Shown here in pieces: positions 10,781-22,737 of a stretch of 64,000 nucleotides of DNA. The number at the start of each line of letters is the position of its first letter. Within the stretch, counting starts at the first letter, position 1. A program made the translations under genes and the position numbers. Source of the DNA: Hirsutella rhossiliensis. Lineage: Eukaryota; Ascomycota; Sordariomycetes; Hypocreales; Ophiocordycipitaceae. The notes beneath the pieces are model-generated. The model saw nothing but the letters and a program-made list of their open reading frames with translations, ran no database searches and had not been told where the DNA came from. The stretch covers positions 4,154,001 to 4,218,000 of the forward strand of contig NW_025408667.1 of the NCBI RefSeq assembly GCF_020360975.1. Direction: 5' to 3'.

Positions 10781-12354
10781 CTCACCTCCCCGATCAGAAA
10801 AATAAAATAAGCTGGCAATTGTTTCTACAAGATTTAAACGGCAAGAGTAGGAACAGGTAAGCTTGATCAGTTTTGGAGAAGACGACGTTTTATCATGACG
10901 GAGACACCCTTGTAGATCGCAGCTGATATTTTCACCTTAACGAAAGTCTTGGACCTTCGTAGCTAGATTTGAGAGGTTGGACTCAAAACACTGGGCAAGG
11001 GGGATGGTTGTCATAGTGAGACCCATGATAATCCTTCCAAAGGCCCTGTAAGGGCCCTCTCGTGCGGCCAGTCTCACAAGGGAAAGACAAAGGCTTTCCA
11101 GCTCCCACGACCTCACCATGGCTCCCAAAGGCTAAGAATAGAACGCAGGTACACCCAGGTCGCCCCTCTGCGAAAATGCGAGGGAAATGACGCGCCGTGC
11201 CCTTTTTCCTGGAGCTTCTGTTCGGAAACCCATCCAAAGGAAGCTCAGCTGGGAAGGTCAGCACGGGGAAACTCGATGCAGATGCACCCCCATCCTGTTG
11301 TACGTAGTATTACCTCGCCGGTGGGACAATGCAGGTTCCCGGAGTAGGACCGTTTGCAAGTTGGCCTACCCAACAGTGAGGATCCACAAGGTCTGTCGAT
11401 TCGTCTTCGGCCCCAGAGACAAGCGTTGGAACTATGTACGTACAAGAGTACGAGGCACGGGGGCCGTGGCGAAGCAGGGGGGATAAGCATGCGTCACACC
11501 GGGCACACCCTAGGACTCGCTTGCTGGCATGATTGGGAGGTGCGCCGACACCCAACATGCAGCTAACGCACTCCGAGGAGATGCAGCTGATAGTAGCGAC
11601 GTTCTTTGACATGGCTCATGCGGTCCTACAGTACACTCCTGCAGTTAATCGGAGCGCATGCAGGGAGGTACAGCTGCACAGTACGAATGTCAGGCCAACA
11701 AAAAGCAGCTCGGAGCAGGCAGGAGATTCTGGCCCATGCGTTGCTTGCAGCACAGTAGGAGGAACGTAAAGCATCCCCAACATCAACTGCTGTTAGAGGC
11801 AAGATGAGAAATTGGTAATCGAAGTCAGGGTAGCCGGCTGATGGAAGGGTAGAAAGGACAAATATCCTAGTAGCCGTCTAAGGGATGGAGAAGACGCCCT
11901 TGGAGATCTTAGCCAGAGGTCTTCCCTCTCCTTTCTTATATGCCAACCTGATGAATATCATAAAGCTGATATAGGCGTTGGCTGACCGGATGACCAGAGG
12001 TATAATCTACATGCCTGATACCAAGTTACGATTTAATCATTTAAACATCCCCCCTGCGACGCCGAGCTCCAAATGGAAGGAGGGCTAGTTGGGATTTAAT
12101 TTGCTCAAATTTAAGGTCTCCTCTGATTAACGATTAATATGCCAGATCAATCCCACTCAGGGCTCTTATGTAGCCCCTCGCCTGCACACTTCGAAGACAG
12201 CAGAGCCTCAAGCTTGACCACATTTACAATACGTGGCACGTCAAATCCGGGAGGCTCTTCACATTTCTTTTAGGCTCGACTCAAACATTGAAAAACGTTA
12301 TTCTGCTAAAAGTTGCAAGCTTACCGCTTCACACTCCAAGACAGAACTTTCACG
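10781..12354. other. Intergenic, no gene seen
   Basis: This lies between divergent genes (FAD oxidase minus, SnoaL-like plus) and probably holds both promoters. The second half is AT-rich. Open frames are short and unlike known proteins. Confidence 0.5.
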
Positions 12355-12954
12355 ATGGACTCGAAGCGTATGCAAAGTGCGAGGAAGTTCGTGGAGCATT
12401 ACGCCACGCACGACAATGAGATGCTGCACTCTCTGCTTGCAGACAGCTTGGTTTTCGAAATATCGCCTTCACGGTCGATTGATAAGCTGCAGGCGTTCGA
12501 TAAAGCAGGATTTATCGAGTTCAAGGAGAATATGAAGAGGGTAATGACGGGGTACCCTCTAAATGTAATCAAGTATATCGAAAGCGAGAGTTCCAACAGT
12601 AAGTATCTGATCCCGACCAGGATTATCGAATGCGGCGGGGGCCCTGTGCGACATTCTCTTCTGTGGTCGTTCTTCAACAAGAGTCCTCGCTTACTTTTAT
12701 GTCTAGTGGTCGTCGTATGGACCACGGGCCGGCCACAGTTTCGAGAGGAGCTAAAGGACTATGAGGAGGTCACCAAAGAGCAGTGGGACTACGTCGGAGA
12801 GTTCGTCTTTATGCTAACCATGGACGAGACGGGAGAGAAGATCACAAAGGTCAACGAGTTTATAGACAGCAAGGCGACGGATCTCAAGCTTTGGCCTCTA
12901 GTCGTGAGAGCGCTTGGCAACCTGGAAAAGTCGAAGCAGGCATCTGGGGCCTAG
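12355..12954 (+). CDS. SnoaL/NTF2-like small protein
   Basis: Spliced model join(12355..12598, 12707..12954), 163 residues. The 108-base intron (GTAAGT donor) is a multiple of three and lacks stops, so an unspliced reading of 199 codons is also open. Only the spliced form gives the continuous family sequence. The start SARKFVEHYATHDNEMLHSL and the phrase GEFVFMLTMDETGEKI match the cone-shaped SnoaL/NTF2 fold of fungal cluster proteins, which often act as cyclases, isomerases or dehydratases. The ATG at 12355 is chosen because the family begins directly with this helix. Substrate unknown. Confidence 0.75.
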   Translation: MDSKRMQSARKFVEHYATHDNEMLHSLLADSLVFEISPSRSIDKLQAFDKAGFIEFKENMKRVMTGYPLNVIKYIESESSNSKYLIPTRIIECGGGPVRHSLLWSFFNKSPRLLLCLVVVVWTTGRPQFREELKDYEEVTKEQWDYVGEFVFMLTMDETGEKITKVNEFIDSKATDLKLWPLVVRALGNLEKSKQASGA

Positions 12955-14594
12955 ATTCCCACCTCCATAACGTTGATGAGGTCTCTAAAAGTACAAAGGG
13001 GGAAGTGTGGCTGTCTACGCCATTTCCGAGGGGGAACATTCGGGATAGTTTTGTTGTAAACGGCCCCCAACACTCCAAGAGACCACATTACCCGATGGTT
13101 TGGTTCTCGTGTATGAACGTTTCCGGCCACTACTTACTCGATAATCTTGATCAAAGGCCCTGGCAACTACAGAACGGGAAGATGTTTGTTTCGTCAACTG
13201 GTGAATAGCGACTGAGGAGCCAAGGCACTACGCAAACAGCATCATAAGGCGTCATCAAAGAGGCCATGGTCGTCTCTTCTAGTCGTCAGAGGTCCCGCAG
13301 GCTCAATTCGGGCGTACCCGCCTGGACGACGACATGGATAATCAACGGGATCGCCGAGCAGCCTATCTTCTGGCTAGTGGTCCGCGGACTAAAGACATAC
13401 AAGAGCTTTGAATAGAAGAGGAGGGCAAACCCTGGGCTAGACAGAGACGAAATGTCTAGTAGCATCAACAGACCTATGCAAGCAGGGGGTGTAGCACAGC
13501 GGGTGTTCTTTGCACAGACAGCCCCAATCACCACGCTCGAAAGGTCCATGATGATCAACAATATGCCGTTATAAAATGCACCATCGGTTATGCATGTCAC
13601 GTAGAGCCCGGTAGGAGCCGCGATGAAACATACGTCGCTGTGGACAATGGTTAGGGGTGTTGGACTGAGCTGGCTCTTAATTTAACTAATTCATGGTCTA
13701 ATCCGTTCATTCTATGCGGACAGGGTATAGGCCACATCTTGAGGGAGAAACTCAAAGATGGGTATTGATATGAGTTGAAAGGAAAAAAGGAACCGCTTTC
13801 TTCCGATATAAAGCTTCCTCCACCTGGGCTAGCTCGATTAAGCTTGGCAAATATCCCAAACGCACAAAGTCATTGCGTCAGCCCTGCGAGGCAATGTGGC
13901 ACATATGATGCCACTTCCCTTAGAGTGTGTCATACATGATATAGTTCCAGAACATCTATAACCCTTGTGTTGGATGCGAAACATTCCAGCTGAGCCTTCA
14001 AGTACAAGACGAGCTAGCGGGTATTGGCGGGCTTAGACAAAGGCTGATGATAGGCATGTGTAAGGAATTTGAGGATGCGAGGGCTCTGATGAAGGGTGAT
14101 TAAAGGGTTAGGTCAACTATTACGCTCAACTAGAATATAAATGCAGTGATTAACTGTCTCTAAAGTCTTTTGACTCTATGCCGTCAACTAGTCAGTAATA
14201 GAATAAGAAGATAGGATTATGAACCTAAAAAGGATAGGCCCCTGATGATTTAGGATGAGATGTGTAAGACAAGGTGCCCGCCCTAGGCTAATTGCTTGAT
14301 TATCCGAGAGAACGGATGTTTTTCATTGCAGCAAGAAACCCAAATCATTACTGAGTCCATATACCTCAATTTTTATACTAAACTGTAAAGAGTCTATAAA
14401 GCAATTGGCACTTGGGATTCCAGACGAATATTATCATACTTTATCTGTATTTAATCGACGACTCGAGTTATTAATTAAAAGGCTAATCAAGCCAGTAACT
14501 CCTTTGCCTAGGGTCAAAATATTAAGAAAGTCCTCTAACAAGTTAAGAGAAGTATAGAGTCAACAATACGTAGCATTGAAGAAGCGTCGTCATC
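12955..14594. other. Intergenic, with a hydrophobic minus-strand ORF
   Basis: No gene is firmly supported. At 13286-13640 the minus strand has about 115 codons of hydrophobic, membrane-like sequence (for example GILLIIMDLSSVVIGAVCA). It may be an exon of a lost membrane protein, but I could not assign a family. The rest, especially 13700-14590, is AT-rich and looks like decayed repeat DNA. Confidence 0.4.
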
Positions 14595-15020
14595 TTAGTA
14601 TAGAAACCACGGCTTGCCAGTGCCAATATAGGATGGAAGCACTACACCCCATGTTACTTGCAGCGGCTGCACGGGACTAACTCCTTGCTCCAGGCAAAGC
14701 TCGGTGACGGCACGATCATAAACCGGAACAGCGACGCATTGCCTTGTATGGGCCTCTGGCAAGTCTGCACTGAGTATCTGGAACAGACAAGCTGTGTTTC
14801 CCGCTGCCGCCCAACTGGCGTCGGTCATGTCGTCGTACGTGGTCCACTCTTCGGCGTTTGAGATGGCCCCAGTTCCGGTCTTCGGGTCAAGAGATGTAGA
14901 CTGTAGCAGAGGTTGGGTGGGTTGGGGAGAGGCCCCAGGTGCACACCTGAGAAGGGAATCTCTTGCTATGTCATGGTGCTGGGCCGTTATGCAGGGTATC
15001 GAGACGCGAGAGCGTGTCAC
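14595..15020 (-). pseudogene. NRPS condensation-domain fragment
   Basis: The minus-strand frame of 141 codons contains DRAVTELCLEQGVSP and ends LQVTWGVVLPSYIGTGKPWF. The last part matches the start of a fungal condensation domain, usually read as LQVAWALVLRxYTGSDDVxFG. No adenylation, carrier or complete condensation domain lies on either side, and the frame stops directly after the motif. It is a relic of a nonribosomal peptide synthetase or PKS-NRPS gene. Confidence 0.6.
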
Positions 15021-15720
15021 GCAACACGATGGACGATCTTTGCATAGATATGCAGCCAGCCTAAACTGGTAGCATATATGATTAGTGGAGAAGGGGCTTT
15101 GTCATACGATGCGATATGACGTGTCTCTTCATGACGAGAAGGTATTGGTATGGCATTACGACGTATCCGTCGGGACCGGTCATCTATCAACATCACGAAA
15201 CCCGACCTGTCTTGACGGTCTGGGGAGGTGCAGGGCTCACGGACAGCCCTGCCACAGAGCATGTACTGACTACTTGACTGTCTAGAATCGCCCTAGCAAG
15301 CCCTGCTCGGGTTTATATCAGGCAAGCCTACTAGGAGTGTTAGGCAGGACTAGACTGCTCTACTTTCAGTAGGCAGCTGAAGGTGGCCCTATATGTGGGG
15401 CCCCCGCCTATAGGCTGCCGAGACAGGTCGGATTTTGTGAGTTTCTGCGGTAGTCGCGCTTGGGGGCGTGATGAAACACCCTCCCTCCGTATCCTTAGAC
15501 ATTGAAACCACGGCGCTGCATGGAACCCTGCAGCCTCGGTTGCTCGGATTGGCCAACAATTGTCTCGATTAACTAGCTTCTTTCTTTAATCACTCTAGTA
15601 CACTTGCGATGTGTTGTTGATATCTTCCATCTTACTGTTCTCATGGCCTCCAGCCGTATTCGTGACCTTGGCAAGAACAAAACACCTGCAACTCAGAGGC
15701 AACACGCCAAATTAGCACAA
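15021..15720. other. Intergenic, probable transposon-derived sequence
   Basis: No gene seen. It lies between the NRPS relic and the second pogo relic. Its right part likely belongs to the decayed pogo element. Confidence 0.4.
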
Positions 15721-16016
15721 GGCTAGGTTACCTGAGAATAGTCGCTGGCAGAGAATGGCAGTAAAATTGCCAGGCTGGAGGAAGAAGTAGATAGGCTAAG
15801 GAGTGGACGAAAGAGAAGAGCCATCCTTAACCCCAATAGACACTTTAATAAGTCTTGCCGAAGCTCTGGCGGCCACTGGAGTTGTCCCTGAAATTGGGAG
15901 TCTAAAGAAGACTATTGTGGTGGATACAATTTTGACAGAGGAGGTGGAATCAGAGACGGAGACAGCTTTGGCGATTGAAGTGAAGATACCTAAGCCGCTT
16001 CAGCACACCACCAGAT
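15721..16016 (+). pseudogene. C-terminal relic of a second pogo-type transposase
   Basis: Two frames together give the basic coiled tail of pogo transposases: KIARLEEEVDRLRSGRKRRA, then NPN..F, then LISLAEALAATGVVPEIG with an acidic end. A frameshift near 15840 and upstream stops show it is dead. Nothing of the catalytic core is left. Confidence 0.6.
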
Positions 16017-16481
16017 TTTATGCCTTTATATTTATTTTTCATTGGAATCTGAGTGGTTCAAAATTCAGGCTTTTAGTGATGTTAGTGTCATTTGTTTGAC
16101 TGAGCAACAGGGGGGTGGGTGATTCCGTGCTAGCTCCTCTATTCTGCTGGGTTGAAGCTAGTAGCAGGAATCTAAAGTTCTATACTAGAGAAGATTTATC
16201 ATTGAACCACTCGCCCCCCCGAAATGGTAAATAGTCCAGCCGCCGTTCGGTATTCGCGTTTTCGGAGATAGGTACTGCCTGGGGCTCGAGACACCAAGTA
16301 TGCACGTATGGTGCACAACGCTGTCATATGACAAGTACAGAGCGTGTTCCATCTTAGTCTGTTGATATAAATATATAAATATCTGCTGGTCCAGACCACC
16401 TAATAGCTTGGCTGTAATAGAGCAAGCAAGCTAGGATTGAAGTTTAATAAACTTGTCAAGTCTTGCTATTAAAGTTCCAAG
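16017..16481. other. Upstream region of the peroxidase gene
   Basis: No ORF of interest. Probable promoter of the chloroperoxidase-like gene that starts at 16482. Confidence 0.4.
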
Positions 16482-17589
16482 ATGAAATCTCAAACTACTT
16501 CTGCATTTTTGCTTTGGTTTTTTGCCTTTTTCTTACCAGTCTCTGCTAAATCGGATTCTCTCCCTAATAGCGGCAACCACGATGAACAGCCTGCCAAGAG
16601 ATTTGTTGTCTGTAAGGTTTTCTCCCCCAACAGCGAGTAAATACTGACCAAGTATATACGCAGCGCGCAGCGCGTGCCCGGGGCTAAACACGCTTGCAAA
16701 TGAGGGATATCTACCGAGTTCTGGAATAGGGATTACTGCAAGAAGTGCAGTAATAGCATGCTTCCGCGGCTTTGGATTGTCCCCCGAAATATGCGCCTTT
16801 ATTGTCTTGAATGGCCTACGGAGTGCCGATCTCCCAGCAGCCTCTAGATTTTTATTGCATGACGTCGACAGAAGTACATGGCAAATCCAGCATACCCGAA
16901 GTTTGTCACGCGAGGACATCATATCGCCACCCTTCCCTTTTGCGCCGCCTCCTTCTACCTCCCTCTTCCAGCAACGACCCTGGGACGTCGCGCTTGACGC
17001 AATGGAAAAGTGTAAGAAGGGGAAGAGGGAAATAATAGACGCCAACTGCTTCGGGAGAGCAAGGGCCGCCCGAGTCAGGGACGTAGGACTCCCCTACGAC
17101 GAGTCCGCTGCCACTCACGGTGCCATAGAGGCCGCCAGAATTATGCTTGCTTTAGGTGATGAGAATGGCGCAGAACTCAAATACATCGAGTCGGTTTTCG
17201 TGCACGAGAAGCTTCCAACGCACCTTGGCTGGAGACCAAAGGCATATTCAGGAGGCATTAATCCAATGCTAGATGCTGCTGCAGAGACACAACGGGCTGA
17301 TATCATCCTGCGATGTACCACTGGTGGTAGAGTGGCCACAAGATGGGTAAGCTACACTTGAGAGCATTCTAGGATGCACACACTCATCTAACCGATATAA
17401 TAGGACCTCCTCCACGCATTTACCTCCTTTAAGGGCTTATTTCTGAACGAGAAAGTAAAAATTCTTCTGGACCTTAGTGGCTTTAATAACCGAACTATTT
17501 TCAATACATTGGACGAAATTAAGGCGGAAAGACTTCGAGGCCAGTCCCTAGATGACGACGAGGACCCGGACGAGTGCAGCGGCCTATAA
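16482..17589 (+). CDS. Chloroperoxidase-like secreted haem-thiolate peroxidase
   Basis: Spliced model join(16482..16611, 16664..17346, 17404..17589), 332 residues, all phases consistent. It starts with a signal peptide (MKSQTTSAFLLWFFAFFLPV). Directly after intron 1 comes SACPGLNTLANEGYLP. Cys48 of this motif is the expected proximal haem ligand; the family's PCP motif is ACP here. HTRSLSRED and a long second half (AARIMLALGD, VHEKLPTHLGW) fit the HPO/chloroperoxidase family. The segment between them is Pro/Phe-rich (PPFPFAPPPSTS) and unusual. Members halogenate, oxidise or peroxygenate small molecules with H2O2 outside the cell. The frame is intact in spite of relics on both sides. It could act with the FAD oxidase and prenyltransferase, but that is inference. 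Confidence 0.8.
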
Positions 17590-18305
17590 GGGACCATGGT
17601 TGCCAGAGTGGTAGAAAGGTGAAAGGGGGTTTGGGCAGCTTAATATACAATGCGTTCCGCCTTCATAGACATCTATCCCCTGGTTATTGTCGTATGTACA
17701 GGACATACCGAGACGAGTACAGTAGGTATGGGCGCTCGCACATCCATTGCCCCGAGCGACTGAGCCGATAATGGCCTCGGTCGCCGCCGCCCAAGACGAG
17801 CGCCGCCACCGCATCTCTCACAGGAACCGCGCCCAGTCGAAAAGGGCAGCAGAAGGGTCGGTATCCGTCACAATACTTCCCATCTCGCGAGCCGGCAGCG
17901 CCTTGTATTTCGAAACGTTTTGTTCGAGGTCTTATCGTGCTACAGTGCAGCAGCGATGGACGTTGTGTGCTTATGGGGTCAGGTTAGGGAGGGCCCGTGG
18001 CCGTGAATGGCATACTCGTGCTGTAACAAAGTGGAATTTCAAAAGTCTGTATGGTGTATCTAGCTTCCTTGCTAGATGTAATTACTTTTGCTAAGGGCAA
18101 GCCCCCCGATTCGAAAACTTGCCATACCCTATTAGGAACCCTCTCGAGATGATTACTCCAGGGCCTGATCATTTATAGCTAGCCTTCTTGATTTTACTTC
18201 AAGGATACATAGCTATCTATCCTGAAGTACTTGCATGCAAGCGACTTAATAAGAAAGCTACTGATAAGTATTGCCTTGATTGTGAAATTAAAGTAGTTTA
18301 GATAG
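17590..18305. other. Intergenic up to the copia element
   Basis: No gene supported. The last five bases (GATAG, 18301-18305) are the left target-site duplication of the neighbouring retrotransposon. Confidence 0.5.
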
Positions 18306-18499
18306 TGTCGGTAGGTCTCTACACAGGCCTGCGTGCAAATCGCAATGGTATGTGTAATCGTTGATGTCTGTTCTAGAAAGGGGGAAGAGGGGGCAAAGGG
18401 CACGGAGCTAGCTATGTGTCCTCCGCTATCCTCAACTGCACACGTGAGAGCGCACGTGACCTATCTAGATGGGTACAATGGATTACTACAATTCCCACA
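18306..18499 (-). repeat. Copia-1 3' LTR
   Basis: Starts TGTCGGTAGG and ends ATTCCCACA. Almost identical to the copy at 21453-21644, but contains an extra CA in CTACACAGG. Confidence 0.9.
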
Positions 18500-18989
18500 C
18501 TGGCAACTTTTCTTTTGTGGTTGCAATCGCTGTAACGAGCAGGGAAAGAGAGGGAGAGACCAGCTGCAGTGGTGGCAAAATGTCAACAGGCCCAAAAAGT
18601 GGGGCCATAATGAAAAGAGGGAAAAGAGTGTATTGGGGTCAAAGAGGTGAACAGTCGAAGAAGATTTGGAAGACTTGTCGGTGACAGGAACTGTTTGATT
18701 GTGTATACCTTGAACGTAGCGCTGATGCTTGAACGTAGCGCTGGTGCTAATCAAATGCGTTGAGTCAACCGTTGTACTTGTGGTCATCGAGGTCTTTGGC
18801 TTGGCTCGAAATTGTGCTTCCTCGAGCTTTTCTTCTTTGTGGGCATATGGCTCCTCTAGGGACTACAGGCACATATTGTTATTTGCTCTTGTGTGCCGGC
18901 CGGTCCTCGAGGCTCCGTGTGCTGCAGGCTGGGGCTTGTTCTTTGATCCGGGCAGGCGTCCTCTCTGTGGGGTGCGGGGTTTCATGCCG

Positions 18990-21140
18990 GTCTGGGGTTC
19001 TTCTTCTTCCTGGGTAGGGGTCTGAAGGATGTGGAACGTGATCCTTCCGACTGGTGTTTTGAGGGCGATGGAACCAATCGTGAGTGGCTTCGCCGTGTCC
19101 AAATGTGATGGTAGCCTGGCCGGAGGTTGAGCTGTCTAGGGCTACAGAGGGTCTTCTCGTTGTAGAGCAATGTACTGAGAGTGACCGGCTGTAGAGACTT
19201 TTGCTGCACCTGTGTCAATCATGATGCCTGGGAAATTGTCCACTGAATATTGATCTTCAATGACGAATTGCTAGGCGGGAACAATGGTTTGATCCGTCCG
19301 GTAGACTTCTCCATTGTCTAGGGTGATTGTTGGTGCCATTGTCAGGTTCTTCCCATATGTCGTCGGTAGTGAGTTCATCAAGCTCATGACCTTCGTAGTC
19401 TATAAGATAGGCTATGAAGTTTGGAGGTTGTATGCCTGTGAATTGACAATGTGCGACATATTGGTCCTTGGCCTCTTGTCGTTCTTCTGCAGAGTGTTTG
19501 GTTGACCAGCAACCTTCTTGTCCACAAACAAAGCACTTTTTGGTCCAATTGCGATTGGTGTGGCTAGGGGTGTAGTTGCTATGGCTTGAGGGCCTGTAGC
19601 TTCCACGGTTGTAGCCTTGTCCATATCCGCGATTGGGTCGTTGTCCTGAGTATCCGTATCTTCCTCGTACGCGGTTGTTATGGTATCGGCGATCGAGGTA
19701 GTACTGATTGTTCGGATTCGTTGGTCCAAATGATCCGTCAGGGCTTTGCAAGTACTGAGGGTTTGTCTGTCGGGCAAGGTGGGTCTCAACGGAAGATCGT
19801 AGATCTGCAAAGAGGTCTCGATCTTTGCTGCAGGTTTGAAGAGGGCGTGTTCAAGTTCGGGTACACCACGGCATGCGATGATAAGCGTAGTACGCAGTGG
19901 AATGTTTCCTGCGTAGTCAGGGCCAAGGGCTCTCTGACAGAGTTGTAGCTTATCGAAGAGTAGTTGAAGGACTTCGTGGAGGATTTGGAAGCATCTTGGG
20001 CACGAATCGAGTTGAAAGTGGTTGTGGTCCAATCTGTATAGTAATGGACATGGTTAACTTCCGTGTCAAAGTGTTGTTTGATGCTGTCGTATGCCTTCCT
20101 AAACGTGGTAGTCCATTCGATCTTGTTAATGTAGAACGTTTGTGCTCTTCCAGCGAGGATTCGGGGGAAAAGGGCGTGAAATTGTGACGGTTTCACTTGG
20201 ATGTTGTAGCAGATACTCATGAAGATTCGGAGTTTCTCATCGAGGAGGTCGTACGGCTCTCCTGTGTAGTTCTGGTCCTTATCCCAGAGCTTCATGAACA
20301 TATATTGGGTATCTGCGTCAACAGTGGCATTCGGGGTATCATCCGGGGGAAGTTTTGTATATGCGTCGAGATGCATATGCTCGGACGGAGGTTTAGGTGG
20401 GGGGTTTTGGGCGGATTGGACGAGTTCGGGGTGCTTGAAGCGGTGGGTTGTCGGATGGGCTGTACGAGAGTTCAAGTTAGGTGCATCTTGGGTCAGAGCG
20501 GAAGTCGTGGGAGGTGATGTTGTTATCGGTAGTGCCTCAGTGATGGGTTCCTGGGCAGGTGGCTTCGTTAAGGTCTTAATGGGCTGTTGTTCGTTAAGAC
20601 TGTAACGGGGTGTTGCTACCGGTGGCGATTGGGGTTCTCGGGGAGAAGTTAGGCATTTGATCCTGTTGCTCGTAACTTATAAGCGGTCGTCCCAATGTCA
20701 AAATCCATCTCCATGTACTCTCGTTCTGGCCATGCAGGTCGGTCCTCCACAGTTTGCAACATGATGAATTGGGGTGCAAAAGGGCCATTTTTCCGTCCTG
20801 TATAGATGCCACGTCTCCTTAGAAGTAATCTAAGGGCTCTCTTGTAGTCCATATGTACCCGGTTCCATATGTCTTGGTTCCAGCCTTCGAAGTGTTGTTG
20901 GAAGTGGTCAAGGATGTCGTCTCCTTCTAGGCGTTCGAATTGGGCATTGGACATGAACCTAGCGGCGTACGTCGTAACTGCGATCTCATCTTCCTCGTCA
21001 GGTTTGATGTCTTGTCCCCAAAGGGTAACATCAACTTTATCGAATACGGATGTCTGGATAGCTAGTCCTTGCATCCGTTCGCTCAATTGTTCGAGCTGAG
21101 CGCTCTCGTTCGGAGTCGTAGCTCGGTCGGTCGGGGTCAT
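18990..21140 (-). pseudogene. Copia-1 gag and protease remnant
   Basis: On the minus strand, 20649-21140 encodes the N-terminal gag region (MTPTDRATTPNESAQLEQL). About 19786-20475 encodes gag core (QVKPSQFHALFPRILAGRAQ, TDWTTTTFNSIRAQDASKS). About 19257-19751 encodes the zinc knuckle CFVCGQEGCWSTKH. Near 19180 the protease motif GIMIDTGAA..STAGHSQY begins. The parts are in different frames, so the gene is broken. They are clearly homologous to the gag of Copia-2 (42180-48334), for example in the zinc knuckle. Confidence 0.85.
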
Positions 21141-21442
21141 CGTTGATCAAGTGAATGAGACGATGGAGTCGTATCTGGCTGTCGAAATACGTCTTTGTCG
21201 GGTCTAGTAACAACTGTTGATCGATGCCTTGCAGCCGATAATAGAAGTCGCTAGGCGATGTGGTCGCACTACTAATCGATGCCTTGCAGCCGATTAATAG
21301 CTTGGTAGGTTCTCCCAGATGCCTGGCAGCCTGAGATAGCCACTTAGCACAAATAACCTTCCTCAACCGATGCCTTGCAGCCGATCTTGAAGGTTAGCGA
21401 TTTGTCTCTTCTTCCTAGCTGTCTGTGATCGACCAAGTCGAC

Positions 21443-21454
21443 CACTGATCAGTG
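21443..21454. repeat. 12-bp palindrome at the Copia-1 5' LTR / primer-site junction
   Basis: CACTGATCAGTG is a perfect palindrome. Read on the element's strand, its first CA is the LTR end and the rest is the presumed primer-binding site. The same 12 bases occupy the same junction in Copia-2 (42378-42389). Confidence 0.7.
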
Positions 21455-21644
21455 TCGGTAGGTCTCTACAGGCCTGCGTGCAAATCGCAATGGTATGTGT
21501 AATCGTTGATGTCTGTTCTAGAAAGGGGGAAGAGGGGGCAAAGGGCACGGAGCTAGCTATGTGTCCTCCGCTATCCTCAACTGCACACGTGAGAGCGCAC
21601 GTGACCTATCTAGATGGGTACAATGGATTACTACAATTCCCACA
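21453..21644 (-). repeat. Copia-1 5' LTR
   Basis: Pairs with 18306-18499. The inner end is followed by the CTGATCAGTG palindromic junction, and the outer end abuts GATAG. Confidence 0.9.
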
Positions 21645-21654
21645 GATAGATTAT

Positions 21655-21815
21655 ATATAAAAAATTACTTAAAAGAAGCTAATTTCAAGACAATTTGCTA
21701 TAAGGATGTCCAGCTGCTACTCCGTGGAAGCCCAGAGGGAGGAAGAGATCTTCCAACTATAGAGGTATACTTATGCATATTAAAGGCTAGGAGCAAAGAG
21801 AAAACCGATAAGTGA
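21655..21815 (+). pseudogene. Possible fragment of a DUF3435/FluG-type recombinase
   Basis: A short frame reads TICYKDVQLLLRGSPEGG then PTIEVYLCILKAR. This resembles the YKDI..LLRDPEGG..IEVTL segment of fungal DUF3435 tyrosine recombinase-like proteins. It is too short for a firm call and has no catalytic residues. Copia-1 inserted just upstream of it. Confidence 0.3.
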
Positions 21816-22737
21816 CTCCCTAGTATTTATACTGGCCTTAGCTTATATTAGGTTCTCAGACAGACATTCATTTTTATAAGGTTTATGACTTGTTGTTTGA
21901 TGACATGCTTCATTTTTGGCCCGTATACTTCTCGACCGAGTATTTACAGTAAATATTTAGAAAGTAGATGACTTCTATAGCGTTAGAGTTCCCTCCCCAC
22001 GACATTCTTTAGGGTTTCATTAGCAGAAGAGCATGTGAGGTAGACCGATACGTCGGCAAGCTGTATCAACAAACGATGAAGCACAGCTGCAGCAAGTTAT
22101 GTGCCACATCAACGTGGCAACCTACCAAGCCTACACCAATCTGTGAGGTGAGTTCCAGGTGGGAGTTCGACGGCTCAAAGATTACACGGCGCCTTGACGT
22201 GGTCTTGGCGCAAGCCGCCAATAACGCACGGTGAAAGTGTGGGCGTCCGCTATCCAGAGCGCGGCTTGGCACCTTGTCAATATCAGCGAACTATTTATTG
22301 CCCCAAGCCAGAGCGCGGTTGCAAGCTGAGCCGACTCACGGTGGGGCGAGTCGATGGATGCGGCTGAAGTTGCTCGCTCGGCGGTGACCAAGGCCGTGGA
22401 CGATGCAGTCGATCAACCGGCCCTGAAGATGGTAGCCCTGCATGCGCCGCCTCTGACGTATTGCCTATGGGCTGTCTGAATCATGCTCCTGGCTCGGAAT
22501 GTGCTTGTTGGTAAGAGAGCTGAAGCAGGTGAGAGGTCGGAGAGAAGAAAGGGGCTGTCTCGCTCCAGACATTTAGGGCGCATCAGATTTCCCACACCGC
22601 CGGAAGCGTTTGTCTTAAAAGGAGTCCACGTCCTCCCACTCGTTTCCCTCCGTCTGAAATACAGCGACGTGTCCTCGCGATACGCCGAATAGGGTGTTGA
22701 CAATCGAGCTCGACCCTTGCCCACTTCACTGGCCAGG
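21816..22737. other. Intergenic, decayed AT-rich then upstream region
   Basis: 21820-22020 is AT-rich and featureless. From about 22400 it is ordinary upstream sequence of the Cys-rich gene. No gene is supported. Confidence 0.4.

Larger units (their letters stand above)
18306..21644 (-). mobile_element. Copia-1: deleted Ty1/copia retrotransposon
   Basis: Two direct LTRs (18306-18499, 194 bp; 21453-21644, 192 bp) begin TGTCGG and end CCCACA. They differ mainly by a 2-base indel. The element is flanked by the perfect 5-bp duplication GATAG (18301-18305 and 21645-21649). It reads on the minus strand. Next to the 3' LTR is a purine-rich tract (AAAAGAAAAGTTGCCAG). Only gag and the protease start remain. 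Integrase, reverse transcriptase and RNase H are missing, so it could move only with help in trans. Confidence 0.9.

Noticed and set aside
12599..12706. SnoaL-like gene read without its intron
   Set aside because: Frame is open, but splice signals are strong and the inserted 36 residues break the family sequence.
13286..13640. Hydrophobic minus-strand frame as an integral membrane terpene cyclase, which would fit the UbiA gene
   Set aside because: No conserved acidic motifs of that family were found; left unassigned.
19786..20475. Minus-strand ORF as a host gene
   Set aside because: Matches Copia-2 gag and lies between matched LTRs.
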